From: Pseudomonadota bacterium
GTDB taxonomy: Bacteria > Pseudomonadota > Gammaproteobacteria > Burkholderiales > Burkholderiaceae_C
Assembly (NCBI GenBank): GCA_030918015.1
Contig: JAUPTP010000054.1
Coordinates: 1-9,002, forward strand
Length of the DNA: 9,002 bases
Direction: 5' to 3'
This document shows, in pieces, positions 1 to 6,289 of the stretch. Under the pieces are notes generated by a model. The model did no database searches and was not told where the DNA came from. It was given only the letters and a program-made list of their open reading frames with translations. Numbering within the stretch: the stretch's first letter is position 1; the number at the start of each line of letters is the position of its first letter. The position numbers and the translations under genes are program-made.

Positions 1-75
1 GTTCGGGGGAATCCGGGAGTCGAGACATGGATCAATCCTGATTCTGGAAGAACATCACGGTGACGACGGCCGCGC
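1..75. other. Short non-coding edge segment
   Basis: This stretch lies downstream of the minus-strand gene that ends at 76 and runs to the window edge. I see no start codon with a ribosome site, no hairpin followed by a T-run and no repeat. It is mildly less GC-rich than the neighbouring gene, with an AT-richer patch near 30-60. Nothing further can be supported. Confidence 0.5.
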
Positions 76-909
76 TCACAGGCGCAGTCCCGGAATCGTC
101 TCGAGCAGGCGGCGCGGCGCGAAGGAAATCGCCTCGGGCATCGCCTCGGCGGCCCGGCGGCTGCGGCTCAGGATCTGCTCGGCGCCATTGCGACCGAAGG
201 CATCGACCAGCGAGACATGCAGCACCCGCAGCAGATCGGCCAGATCGCCGGGCGAGCCGATCAGACGCCAGTCGCTGTCGAGCGGACGCAGCCAGGCCGA
301 ACGGAAGGCCAGCCGCAGCGAGGGCGCCGCCGCCGCCGTGTCGGCGCGGCGCAGCACGTCGCGCCGCACCTCGTCGAGGGCCTCGGAATGGAAGCTCTGC
401 ACCTCGGTGATGACCGCGCGCACCATGGCGCCGAACAGCACCGCGGACGGCGCGGAGTCCGGGATCACGGGCGCAGGTGCAGGCACCGGCACTGGAGCCG
501 GCACGGCGACCATCTCGACACGGCTGGCCTGGAGCGCACGCTCGACCGGGTTGGTCACCGGCATCGCGGCCGGCGCCGCCACCGGCGCGGGCGACATGAC
601 CCGCACCGGCACAGGCGGCGACACGACCGCCCGGGCGGCCTGCATGCGCGGCCAGGGATCGGCGGGCAGCAGGCTGGCCGACTCGCGCATGGCCTTGTAG
701 AGCGCGCTGTAGAGCGCCCGCACGATCGGCGCCTCGAACAAGTGCTGCGCGGAGAGCTTGTCGATGAACGCGATGATGTCGGCGACCGTGTCGCCGCGCA
801 TCGTCTCGTGCTGCAGCCACAGCGCCTCGACCAGGGCCGGCTCGTCGAGCAGCGGTTGAAGCACCAGGACCGTGGCCCGGCGTCGCTGGGCATGGGTGTC
901 AGCAGACAT
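76..909 (-). CDS. Uncharacterised two-part protein with Pro/Ala/Val linker
   Basis: I do not recognise this 277-aa protein. I start it at the ATG at 909 rather than an in-frame ATG at 942, because AGGAGGT lies 5 bases upstream of 909 and the longer version only adds basic, low-complexity residues. Residues ~10-93 look helical and end in a Trp/Pro-containing stretch (LLPADPWPRM). Residues ~94-155 form a low-complexity linker with repeated Pro-Val and Pro-Ala. Residues ~156-277 form a second, probably helical part, with AFRSAWLRPLDSDWRLIG and a C-terminal motif PRRLLETIPGLRL. There is no signal peptide and no membrane segment, so it should be cytoplasmic. It stands alone, divergent from the histidine kinase across a 377-bp gap. 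Function unknown. That it is a real gene is supported by the strong ribosome site, GC-biased third positions and protein-like composition. Confidence 0.75.
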   Translation of the reverse strand: MSADTHAQRRRATVLVLQPLLDEPALVEALWLQHETMRGDTVADIIAFIDKLSAQHLFEAPIVRALYSALYKAMRESASLLPADPWPRMQAARAVVSPPVPVRVMSPAPVAAPAAMPVTNPVERALQASRVEMVAVPAPVPVPAPAPVIPDSAPSAVLFGAMVRAVITEVQSFHSEALDEVRRDVLRRADTAAAAPSLRLAFRSAWLRPLDSDWRLIGSPGDLADLLRVLHVSLVDAFGRNGAEQILSRSRRAAEAMPEAISFAPRRLLETIPGLRL

Positions 910-914
910 CGCAC

Positions 915-921
915 ACCTCCT
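915..921 (-). promoter_or_regulatory. Shine-Dalgarno site fixing the start at 909
   Basis: The minus strand reads AGGAGGT here, a full anti-16S match, with a 5-base spacer to the ATG at 909. This favours that start over the in-frame ATG at 942. Confidence 0.8.
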
Positions 922-1062
922 GCGGACGGCGGCGCGAAGCACACCCGATGGGATGAAAGGCAGCGGAGCAGAGCCGCCGCGGGAACATAGCAGGGCACAT
1001 ACTTGTCTCTCTCTCGTCAGGGCGCCCGGACGGACGCATTGTTTTTGGTTTCAGAAGTTGTG

Positions 1063-1091
1063 TTCAGAAGTCAAGGTGACCCGTCTACAAA
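1063..1091 (+). promoter_or_regulatory. Possible sigma70-like promoter for the kinase operon
   Basis: TTCAGA at 1063-1068 (4 of 6 to the -35 consensus) is followed, after exactly 17 bases, by TACAAA at 1086-1091 (4 of 6 to the -10 consensus). The -35 overlaps the second TTCAGAAGT repeat, so a protein bound there could affect transcription. It would give a leader of about 190 bases before the kinase start. Both matches are modest and no start-site evidence exists. Confidence 0.25.
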
Positions 1092-1106
1092 ACGCATCAC
1101 TTGCCT

Positions 1107-1124
1107 TGAAATCATGATATTTCA
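1107..1124. repeat. Inverted repeat TGAAAT-N6-ATTTCA
   Basis: Perfect 6-bp arms at 1107-1112 and 1119-1124 flank CATGAT. An 8-bp palindrome ATCATGAT (1111-1118) sits inside it, off centre by one base. It lies upstream of the kinase gene and resembles an operator more than a terminator, because no T-run follows. The binding factor is unknown. Confidence 0.35.
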
Positions 1125-1286
1125 GATGCAGCGGGGGCAATACTCACCCCAGCATTGATGAATTCAGAAAAGCTCTTTTTCTTTTAGCAACAAAGAAGTT
1201 TCGAGAAATATCACCGCACAGCCCCAGGATGCTTTCATCAGACTGACTTTCTGAAAAATTACACGTACCAACCCATCTTCCTTTTC

Positions 1287-2813
1287 ATGAAACCGGATTA
1301 CATCCACCCGCCCGAGGAGATGCGGGCCCTGGCCGAACTGATGCCCGATGCGGCCGTTCTGGTCGGCAGTCAGGACGGCCGCGTGCAGGCCTTCAACGGT
1401 GCGGCCAGCCGGCTGTTCGGTGCGATGCTGGAGGTCGGGCGGCCGATGCAGACCCTGCTGGGCGCGGAGCACCACGCCCAGCTCGCGCAGCTGCTGGACG
1501 CGCCCGGCTCAGGGCCGGCGCGTCGCCTGCCGGTGCGGCTCGAGACCGGCCAGCCGACCGGACTGGCCCCGCGCGCGCTGCTGCGCATCGGCCCGGTCCA
1601 GCAGATCGGCACGCAGGCGCCGCTGCGCCTGTGGCAGCTCGAAGCCCTGGGGCAGGCCGAGCGGCACGATCCGCTGCACCTGCGCATCTTCGATGCGATG
1701 CCCAGCGCGATGCTCGTCCTCGATCACGAGGCCCGGCTGCTGGTGGGCAATGCGGCTGCGCTGCGGCTGCTGGTGCTCGATCCGCTGGCGCTGCGGGGGC
1801 GACGGCTCGACCAGCTGGGCTGGCGCGCCCTCGATGCCACCGGCACGCCTCGGCCGCTCGAGACCCGGCGGCTGCGCGCGCGACGCGCCACCACGACCCG
1901 GCTTCATCTGGTCGATCCGCACGGGCGCGAGCGCTGGCTCGACGTGTCGGTCACGCCCATCGAGCTGATGCCCGGACTGGCACGCACCGGGCATGCCTGC
2001 GCGGTCGTCGAGGTCACCGACCAGGTGCACGCCGAGCGCGAGCTGGCGCAGCTGCATGCGGGTCTGGAGCAGCGCGTCAAGGCACGGACCGCCGAGCTCG
2101 AGAGCCAGCACCAGGAAATGGAGCGCTTCACCTACTCGGTCTCGCACGATCTGAAGGCACCACTGCGCGGGCTCGACGGCTACAGCCAGCTGCTGCTGAC
2201 CGAGAAGCGCGACCAGCTCGACGAGGAGGGCCGGCTCTTCGTCGACCAGATCCGCCGGGCCGCGCGGCAGATGGGGCAGCTGATCGAGGACCTGCTGACC
2301 TACTCGCGCGTCGAGCGTCTGCGCCCGGTGCTGGGCGCGGTGGCGCTGGAGGAGGCGATCGGCGCGGCCCTGGACGAGGCTCGGGATCCGCTGCAGCGGA
2401 TCGACGCGAGCGTGAGCCTCGATCTGCGCCACCTGTCAATCACCGGAGAACGCCGGGGACTGCTGCTGGTGATGCGAAATCTGATCGACAATGCGATCAA
2501 GTTCCGCCACCCGGATCGGCCCCTGCGCCTGGACATCGCCGCCTGCCAGCGCCCGGACCGGGGGATCACGCTGACGATCACCGACAACGGCATCGGCTTC
2601 GACATGCGCTATCACGACCGCATCTTCGAGATCTTCCAGCGCCTGCACCGTCTGGAGGACCATCCCGGCACCGGGATCGGTCTGGCCATCGTGCGCAAGG
2701 CGATGGAGCGCATGCGAGGCCAGGTGCACGCGCGCTCGGCGCCGGGCTGCGGCGCGACCTTCCTGCTCGAATTTCCACCTCCCGCCAGCAGCACCGGCGG
2801 CGCCGAGACATGA
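1287..2813 (+). CDS. Cytoplasmic PAS-PAS sensor histidine kinase
   Basis: This 508-aa protein should autophosphorylate on histidine and pass the phosphate to the response regulator encoded next. Residues ~14-125 contain a PAS-like domain starting at ELMPDAAVLVGSQDGRVQAF. A second PAS-like domain spans ~133-245 (IFDAMPSAMLVLDHEARLL). A coiled-coil linker (~246-280) leads to the HisKA dimerisation domain with phospho-accepting His287 in SVSHDLKAPLRGLDG. The ATP-binding domain shows the N box (Asn398 to Asn402, NLIDNAIK), G1 (DNGIG, 433-437), F box (Phe447/Phe450) and G2 (GTGIGL, 461-466). No signal peptide or membrane helix is seen, so it senses a cytoplasmic cue. The H-box resembles kinases of the Cph1/bacteriophytochrome type, but no GAF or PHY photosensor domain is present. 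The ATG at 1287 has no Shine-Dalgarno sequence; the next in-frame ATG at 1320 follows GAGGAG with no spacer, so the start is uncertain by about 11 codons. The stop overlaps the regulator start. Confidence 0.92.
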   Translation: MKPDYIHPPEEMRALAELMPDAAVLVGSQDGRVQAFNGAASRLFGAMLEVGRPMQTLLGAEHHAQLAQLLDAPGSGPARRLPVRLETGQPTGLAPRALLRIGPVQQIGTQAPLRLWQLEALGQAERHDPLHLRIFDAMPSAMLVLDHEARLLVGNAAALRLLVLDPLALRGRRLDQLGWRALDATGTPRPLETRRLRARRATTTRLHLVDPHGRERWLDVSVTPIELMPGLARTGHACAVVEVTDQVHAERELAQLHAGLEQRVKARTAELESQHQEMERFTYSVSHDLKAPLRGLDGYSQLLLTEKRDQLDEEGRLFVDQIRRAARQMGQLIEDLLTYSRVERLRPVLGAVALEEAIGAALDEARDPLQRIDASVSLDLRHLSITGERRGLLLVMRNLIDNAIKFRHPDRPLRLDIAACQRPDRGITLTITDNGIGFDMRYHDRIFEIFQRLHRLEDHPGTGIGLAIVRKAMERMRGQVHARSAPGCGATFLLEFPPPASSTGGAET

Positions 2814-5329
2814 ACCTGATCTACGTCGAGGACAACCCGCTCGATGCGGACCTGACCCGCCGCCGGCTGTCGCGCCAGGCGCCGGGGATGCAGCTGGAGC
2901 TGGTCGGCACGCTCGAGCAGGCCCGCCAGCGGCTCATCGAGTCCGCCGCCCCGTGCGACGTGCTGCTGATCGACATGAACCTGCCCGACGGCAACGGCCT
3001 GGAGCTGGTGGCGCAGGTCCGGCGCCGGCGCCCCGAGATCACCGTGCTGCTGCTGACCGGCTGCGGCGACGAGGAGGTGGCGGTGCGGGCGCTGCGTGGC
3101 GGTGCGGACGACTACATCATCAAGGACACGCGCTACCTCGACACGCTGGCCGCCACCATCGAGTCGGCGCGGCAACGCCACCGCGCGCGGCCGGGCGCGC
3201 GCGCCGCCCCGCTGCTGCGCGTGCTGTACGCGGACGCCTGCACCAGCGATGTCGAGCGGCTGCGCCGCCACCTGCGCCAGCAGGCCCCGCACATCGCGCT
3301 CGATGTCGCGGACCACGGCCAGGATCTGCTGGCCGCGCTCGACCGGGCGGACGGCAGCATGATCGACGCCGTGCTGATCGACTCCCTGCTGCCCGGCGCC
3401 AGCACGACCGAGCTGCTGCACGAGATCCGCTCGCACCGCCGGCTGGACCTGCCGGTGGTGATCATTTCCGGGCAGGGCGACGAGGAGGCGGCCGCACACA
3501 CCCTGCGGCTCGGCGCCCATGACTATCTGGTCAAGCGCGACCTGACCCTGCCCCGCCTGCTCGTGTCGCTGGAGTCGGCCTGCCTGCGGGTGCAGCTCGA
3601 ACGCCAGCGCCAGGCGCTGGCCGAGAGCGAAGGGCGGCTGCGCGAGCTGGCCTCGACGATCGACGATGTCGTCTGGCTGCTCGACCCGGTGGCGCAGCGG
3701 CTGCTGTATGTCAGCCCGGCGATCGACCGCATCTGGGGACTGTCGGCTGCGGCCCTGCAGGCCGACTGGCAGGTCTGGCTGCGGCGCATCCACCCGGAGG
3801 ACCGCCGGCGCACGCTGCGCGACCTGCGCAGCGCCCCGGCCGACCGCGATGCCGGCGAGCTGCGCTTCCGGGTCGTCAAGCCCTCGGGCGAGGTGCGCCA
3901 TGTGCAGCTGCGCAGCTTTGCCGTTCAGGACGAGCACGGCCGCACCGTGCGCCATGCCGGCATCGCCCAGGACGTGACCGAGCAGCACCTGCAGGAGATG
4001 CGCATCCAGCACATGGCCTACCACGATGCGCTCACCGGGCTGCCCAACCGCTCCCTGGTGCTCGACCGGCTCGAGCAAGGCTTGCGCATGGCCGGAACCC
4101 ATGACCGGCTGCTGGCGGTCCTCTTCCTGGACCTGGACCGGTTCAAGACCATCAACGACACGCTCGGCCACCTGGCCGGCGACGAGCTGCTGCGCCAGGT
4201 CGCGCGCAGGCTGCGTCAGCGGCTGCCACCCGAGGTGACGCTGGCCCGGCTGGGCGGCGACGAGTTTCTGGTGCTGATGGAGGATCTGGACGACCCCGCC
4301 CAGGCCGCACGCCTGGCCGAGGCCATCGCCGGCGAGCTCGATGCCCCGTTCCTGATCGGCGGCCAGGACCTGCATGTCAGCGCCAGCATCGGCGTGAGCC
4401 TGTATCCGCGCGACGGCACCGACGAGCAGACCCTGCTGCGGTATGCCGACACCGCGCTCTACAAGGCCAAGTCGGCCGGACGCAACACCTACCGCTTCTT
4501 CAGCCCCGACATGAACGCGCACGCGCATGAGCGGCTGCGCCTGGAAAACGAGCTGCGCCAGGCGATCGAGCGCGGCGAGCTGTGCCTGCACTACCAGCCG
4601 CAGATCGACTGCCGGGGCCGGCTCTCCGGGGTCGAGGCCCTGCTGCGCTGGCAGCATCCCCGCCGCGGCCTGGTCAGTCCGAACGAGTTCATTCCGATGG
4701 CCGAGGAGACCGGGCTGATCCATGTGGTCGGCGACTGGGTGCTCGACGAGGCCTGCCAGCAGGTGCGGCGCTGGCAGCAGCTCGGCCATCCGGAGCTGCG
4801 GGTGGCGGTCAACCTGTCGGTGCGCCAGCTCCAGCGCCGCGGGCTCGATCAGACCGTGCGCTCGGCGCTGAGGCGCAGCGGCCTCGCCCCCGCCCACCTG
4901 GAGCTGGAGATCACCGAGTCCAGCATGATGGACGACCCGCTGGGCACGATGGCGCTGCTGCACACGCTGCGCGGCATCGGCGTGCAGCTGTCGGTCGACG
5001 ATTTCGGCACCGGCTACTCGAGCCTGTCCTACCTGAAGCGCTTCCCGCTGCAGCGGCTCAAGATCGATCGCTCCTTCGTCGACGGCATCCCGGACGACGG
5101 CGAGGACCTGGCCATCGTCGAGGCGATCGTCGCGCTGGCGCGCAAGCTCAACCTGCGCATCGTCGCCGAGGGCGTCGAGACCGGCGCGCAGCGCGAGCTG
5201 CTGGCGCGGCTGGGCTGCGACGAGATGCAGGGCTTCCTGCTCGGCCGGCCGATGCCGGCCTGCGATCTGGAGGCGCTGCTGGCGCGCAGCCCGCAGGCGG
5301 TCGGCGACCCGGTCAGCCTCGACGCCTGA
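2810..5329 (+). CDS. REC-REC-PAS-GGDEF-EAL response regulator (c-di-GMP turnover)
   Basis: This 839-aa regulator should make and/or degrade cyclic-di-GMP under control of the upstream kinase. I start it at the ATG at 2810, which overlaps the kinase stop as ATGA; the open frame upstream of that is a shadow of the kinase gene. Domains: REC1 ~1-125 with Glu7/Asp8, phospho-acceptor Asp55, Thr83 and Lys105; REC2 ~136-258 with Asp142, Asp191, Ser220 and Lys242 but Ala143 where the second acidic residue belongs; PAS ~278-392; GGDEF ~398-562 with DALTGLPNR at 406-414 and GGDEF at 482-486; EAL ~575-828. The EAL domain keeps Glu609 (EAL), Asn668 (NLS), Glu703 (ITES), Asp730/Asp731 (DDFGTG), Lys751, Glu787 and Gln807, so phosphodiesterase activity is expected. 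The I-site RxxD expected just before GGDEF is not present (positions 473 and 476 are Pro and Val). It is soluble, with no membrane segment. Which activity dominates cannot be told from sequence. Confidence 0.95.
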   Translation: MNLIYVEDNPLDADLTRRRLSRQAPGMQLELVGTLEQARQRLIESAAPCDVLLIDMNLPDGNGLELVAQVRRRRPEITVLLLTGCGDEEVAVRALRGGADDYIIKDTRYLDTLAATIESARQRHRARPGARAAPLLRVLYADACTSDVERLRRHLRQQAPHIALDVADHGQDLLAALDRADGSMIDAVLIDSLLPGASTTELLHEIRSHRRLDLPVVIISGQGDEEAAAHTLRLGAHDYLVKRDLTLPRLLVSLESACLRVQLERQRQALAESEGRLRELASTIDDVVWLLDPVAQRLLYVSPAIDRIWGLSAAALQADWQVWLRRIHPEDRRRTLRDLRSAPADRDAGELRFRVVKPSGEVRHVQLRSFAVQDEHGRTVRHAGIAQDVTEQHLQEMRIQHMAYHDALTGLPNRSLVLDRLEQGLRMAGTHDRLLAVLFLDLDRFKTINDTLGHLAGDELLRQVARRLRQRLPPEVTLARLGGDEFLVLMEDLDDPAQAARLAEAIAGELDAPFLIGGQDLHVSASIGVSLYPRDGTDEQTLLRYADTALYKAKSAGRNTYRFFSPDMNAHAHERLRLENELRQAIERGELCLHYQPQIDCRGRLSGVEALLRWQHPRRGLVSPNEFIPMAEETGLIHVVGDWVLDEACQQVRRWQQLGHPELRVAVNLSVRQLQRRGLDQTVRSALRRSGLAPAHLELEITESSMMDDPLGTMALLHTLRGIGVQLSVDDFGTGYSSLSYLKRFPLQRLKIDRSFVDGIPDDGEDLAIVEAIVALARKLNLRIVAEGVETGAQRELLARLGCDEMQGFLLGRPMPACDLEALLARSPQAVGDPVSLDA

Positions 5330-6110
5330 GACAGGCCGAGAGAAACCCCTCGAGAATCGGTCGGCCATCGAGCTGGGCCGGATGGTGGCGGTCCTGGGCC
5401 ATGAACTCGGGATGCCACTGCATGCCGAAGACCAGGCTGGGCCCGCGCCAGCGGATCGCCTCGACCAGGCCATCGGGCACCGAGCGCGCCTCGACCACCA
5501 GATCGCGCCCCAGGTCCTTGACCGCCTGATGGTGGATCGAGTTGATCGTCATCCGGCCCACGCCCGGATAGAGCCGTGCCAGCCCCGAGCCGGGCACGAT
5601 CTCGGCGTCATGGAACTGGCGGTCGTACTGCTGCACATGCAGGTGCTGCACCTCGGAGGGCCGCTGCGTCGGGATGTCCTGATAGAGCGTGCCGCCCAGC
5701 GCGACATTGATCAGCTGGCAGCCGCGGCAGATGCCCAGCACCGGCTTGCCCGCGCTGACGAAGGCATCGAACAGGTCGATCTCGTAGCGGTCGCGCACCC
5801 GGTCGCCGCCCCACTCGGGCCGCAGCGGCGTCTCGCCGTAGCTCTCGGGCGCGATGTCGTTGCCGCCCTGCAGCACCAGGCCGTCGAGGTGGCTGGCGTA
5901 TTCGGCCAGACTCATCGCGCTGCGCGCGAGCATGCCCTGGCTCTCGATGGCGGGGATCATCACCGCCAGCGCCCGACCGCCCAGGATCCAGTGCGCCACC
6001 GACTGCTCGAGGTAGTGCAGCGTGCGGGTGAAGACGCCCCCGATGTCGGCCACCGGCGCGGCTGGAAAGTAGATGCGGGCGGAAATGCCGATCAGCGGCG
6101 GGCGGGACAT
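5313..6110 (-). CDS. Class I glutamine amidotransferase-like hydrolase (peptidase C26, PuuD type)
   Basis: This 265-aa protein belongs to the peptidase C26 group, whose best-known member PuuD hydrolyses gamma-glutamyl-GABA in putrescine breakdown. The nucleophile elbow GICRGCQ places Cys128 as catalytic; His233 and Glu235 in QWHPEF complete the triad. The family's early motif GLVLQGGNDIAPESYG (~77-92) and NVALGGTLYQDI (~135-146) are also present, and the length is close to the usual ~250 aa. I start at the ATG at 6110, which has GGAGA 7 bases upstream and begins at the core strand MSRPPLIGIS; an in-frame ATG at 6224 would add a Gly/Arg-rich extension not typical of the family. No puu genes, glutamine synthetase-like ligase or transporter is beside it, so the exact gamma-glutamyl substrate is open. 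It is cytoplasmic. Its last 17 bases overlap the 3' end of the convergent c-di-GMP regulator. Confidence 0.88.
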   Translation of the reverse strand: MSRPPLIGISARIYFPAAPVADIGGVFTRTLHYLEQSVAHWILGGRALAVMIPAIESQGMLARSAMSLAEYASHLDGLVLQGGNDIAPESYGETPLRPEWGGDRVRDRYEIDLFDAFVSAGKPVLGICRGCQLINVALGGTLYQDIPTQRPSEVQHLHVQQYDRQFHDAEIVPGSGLARLYPGVGRMTINSIHHQAVKDLGRDLVVEARSVPDGLVEAIRWRGPSLVFGMQWHPEFMAQDRHHPAQLDGRPILEGFLSACLRRRG

Positions 6111-6117
6111 GGGCGGA

Positions 6118-6122
6118 TCTCC
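6118..6122 (-). promoter_or_regulatory. Ribosome site supporting the start at 6110
   Basis: The minus strand reads GGAGA, separated by 7 bases from the ATG at 6110. This supports the shorter start of the C26 hydrolase over an in-frame ATG at 6224. Confidence 0.6.
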
Positions 6123-6186
6123 GGGACGACGGCACAGGCGCTCACCTTGCCGCATCCCCCCCATTCTCGCAACGGCGGGCCCTGCG

Positions 6187-6210
6187 CCACACGACACGGG
6201 TCTTGTGTGG
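6187..6210. repeat. Inverted repeat CCACACGA-N8-TTGTGTGG, candidate operator
   Basis: Arms of 8 bp at 6187-6194 and 6203-6210 match at 7 of 8 positions (outer 6 perfect). The repeat sits in the 179-bp divergent gap between the C26 hydrolase and folE, about 80 bases from each start. No T-run follows, so it looks like a protein-binding site rather than a terminator. The binding protein is unknown; a MerR/LitR-type factor would fit a light-linked folE, but I see no specific match to such an operator. Confidence 0.35.
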
Positions 6211-6238
6211 TTTTGTGACTGCACGACCGCCAGAGCGA

Positions 6239-6252
6239 CGGGGAGATCCCCG
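6239..6252. repeat. Inverted repeat CGGGGA-GA-TCCCCG upstream of folE
   Basis: Perfect 6-bp arms flank GA, 37 bases before the folE start codon. In DNA it could be an operator. As RNA it would need a larger loop and is too short to be a terminator, with no T-run after it. Significance is modest in GC-rich DNA. Confidence 0.3.
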
Positions 6253-6289
6253 CACTGATAGCATGCCGGGCGAGATCTGAAAGAACGAC

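Larger units (their letters stand above)
1050..1255. repeat. Dispersed TTC-N-GAA elements, candidate operator cluster
   Basis: TTCAGAA occurs at 1050-1056, 1063-1069 and 1163-1169, and its reverse complement TTCTGAA at 1249-1255. The first two are part of a 9-bp direct repeat TTCAGAAGT with a 13-bp period (1050-1058 and 1063-1071). A partial copy TTTCAGA lies at 1120-1126. Four exact copies of a 7-mer in about 200 bp, all upstream of the kinase start, is more than expected by chance. They may bind a regulator of the kinase operon. The part played by low local GC content cannot be excluded. Confidence 0.4.
910..1286. other. Gene-free divergent intergenic region, partly AT-rich
   Basis: This 377-bp gap lies between the minus-strand unknown gene and the plus-strand histidine kinase, so it should hold promoters for both. 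Positions ~910-1030 are GC-rich and include a short CT run near 1006-1014. From about 1031 to 1286 the base composition drops to well below that of the flanking genes. This part contains TTC-N-GAA elements, a TGAAAT/ATTTCA dyad and a candidate sigma70-like promoter, described separately. No RNA gene or convincing small gene was seen. Confidence 0.7.

Noticed and set aside
1041..1286. AT-rich island as a sign of horizontal transfer or a mobile element end
   Set aside because: No transposase, terminal inverted repeats or target duplication is seen; an AT-rich promoter region between divergent genes explains it.
1631..2809. Upstream in-frame extension of the c-di-GMP regulator
   Set aside because: This part overlaps the histidine kinase in another frame and encodes Ala/Arg-rich shadow sequence; the REC1 domain begins cleanly at the ATG at 2810.
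2612..5473. Very long open frame (953 codons) on the minus strand, opposite the kinase-regulator operon
   Set aside because: Its composition is that of antisense to a high-GC gene (Gln, Arg, Ala, Val, Leu rich with no recognisable domain), and the plus strand carries unmistakable REC, PAS, GGDEF and EAL motifs across the same span.
6111..6224. 38-residue N-terminal extension of the C26 hydrolase to an ATG at 6224
   Set aside because: The extension is Gly/Arg-rich and not family-like, while the ATG at 6110 has a ribosome site and begins at the first core strand.
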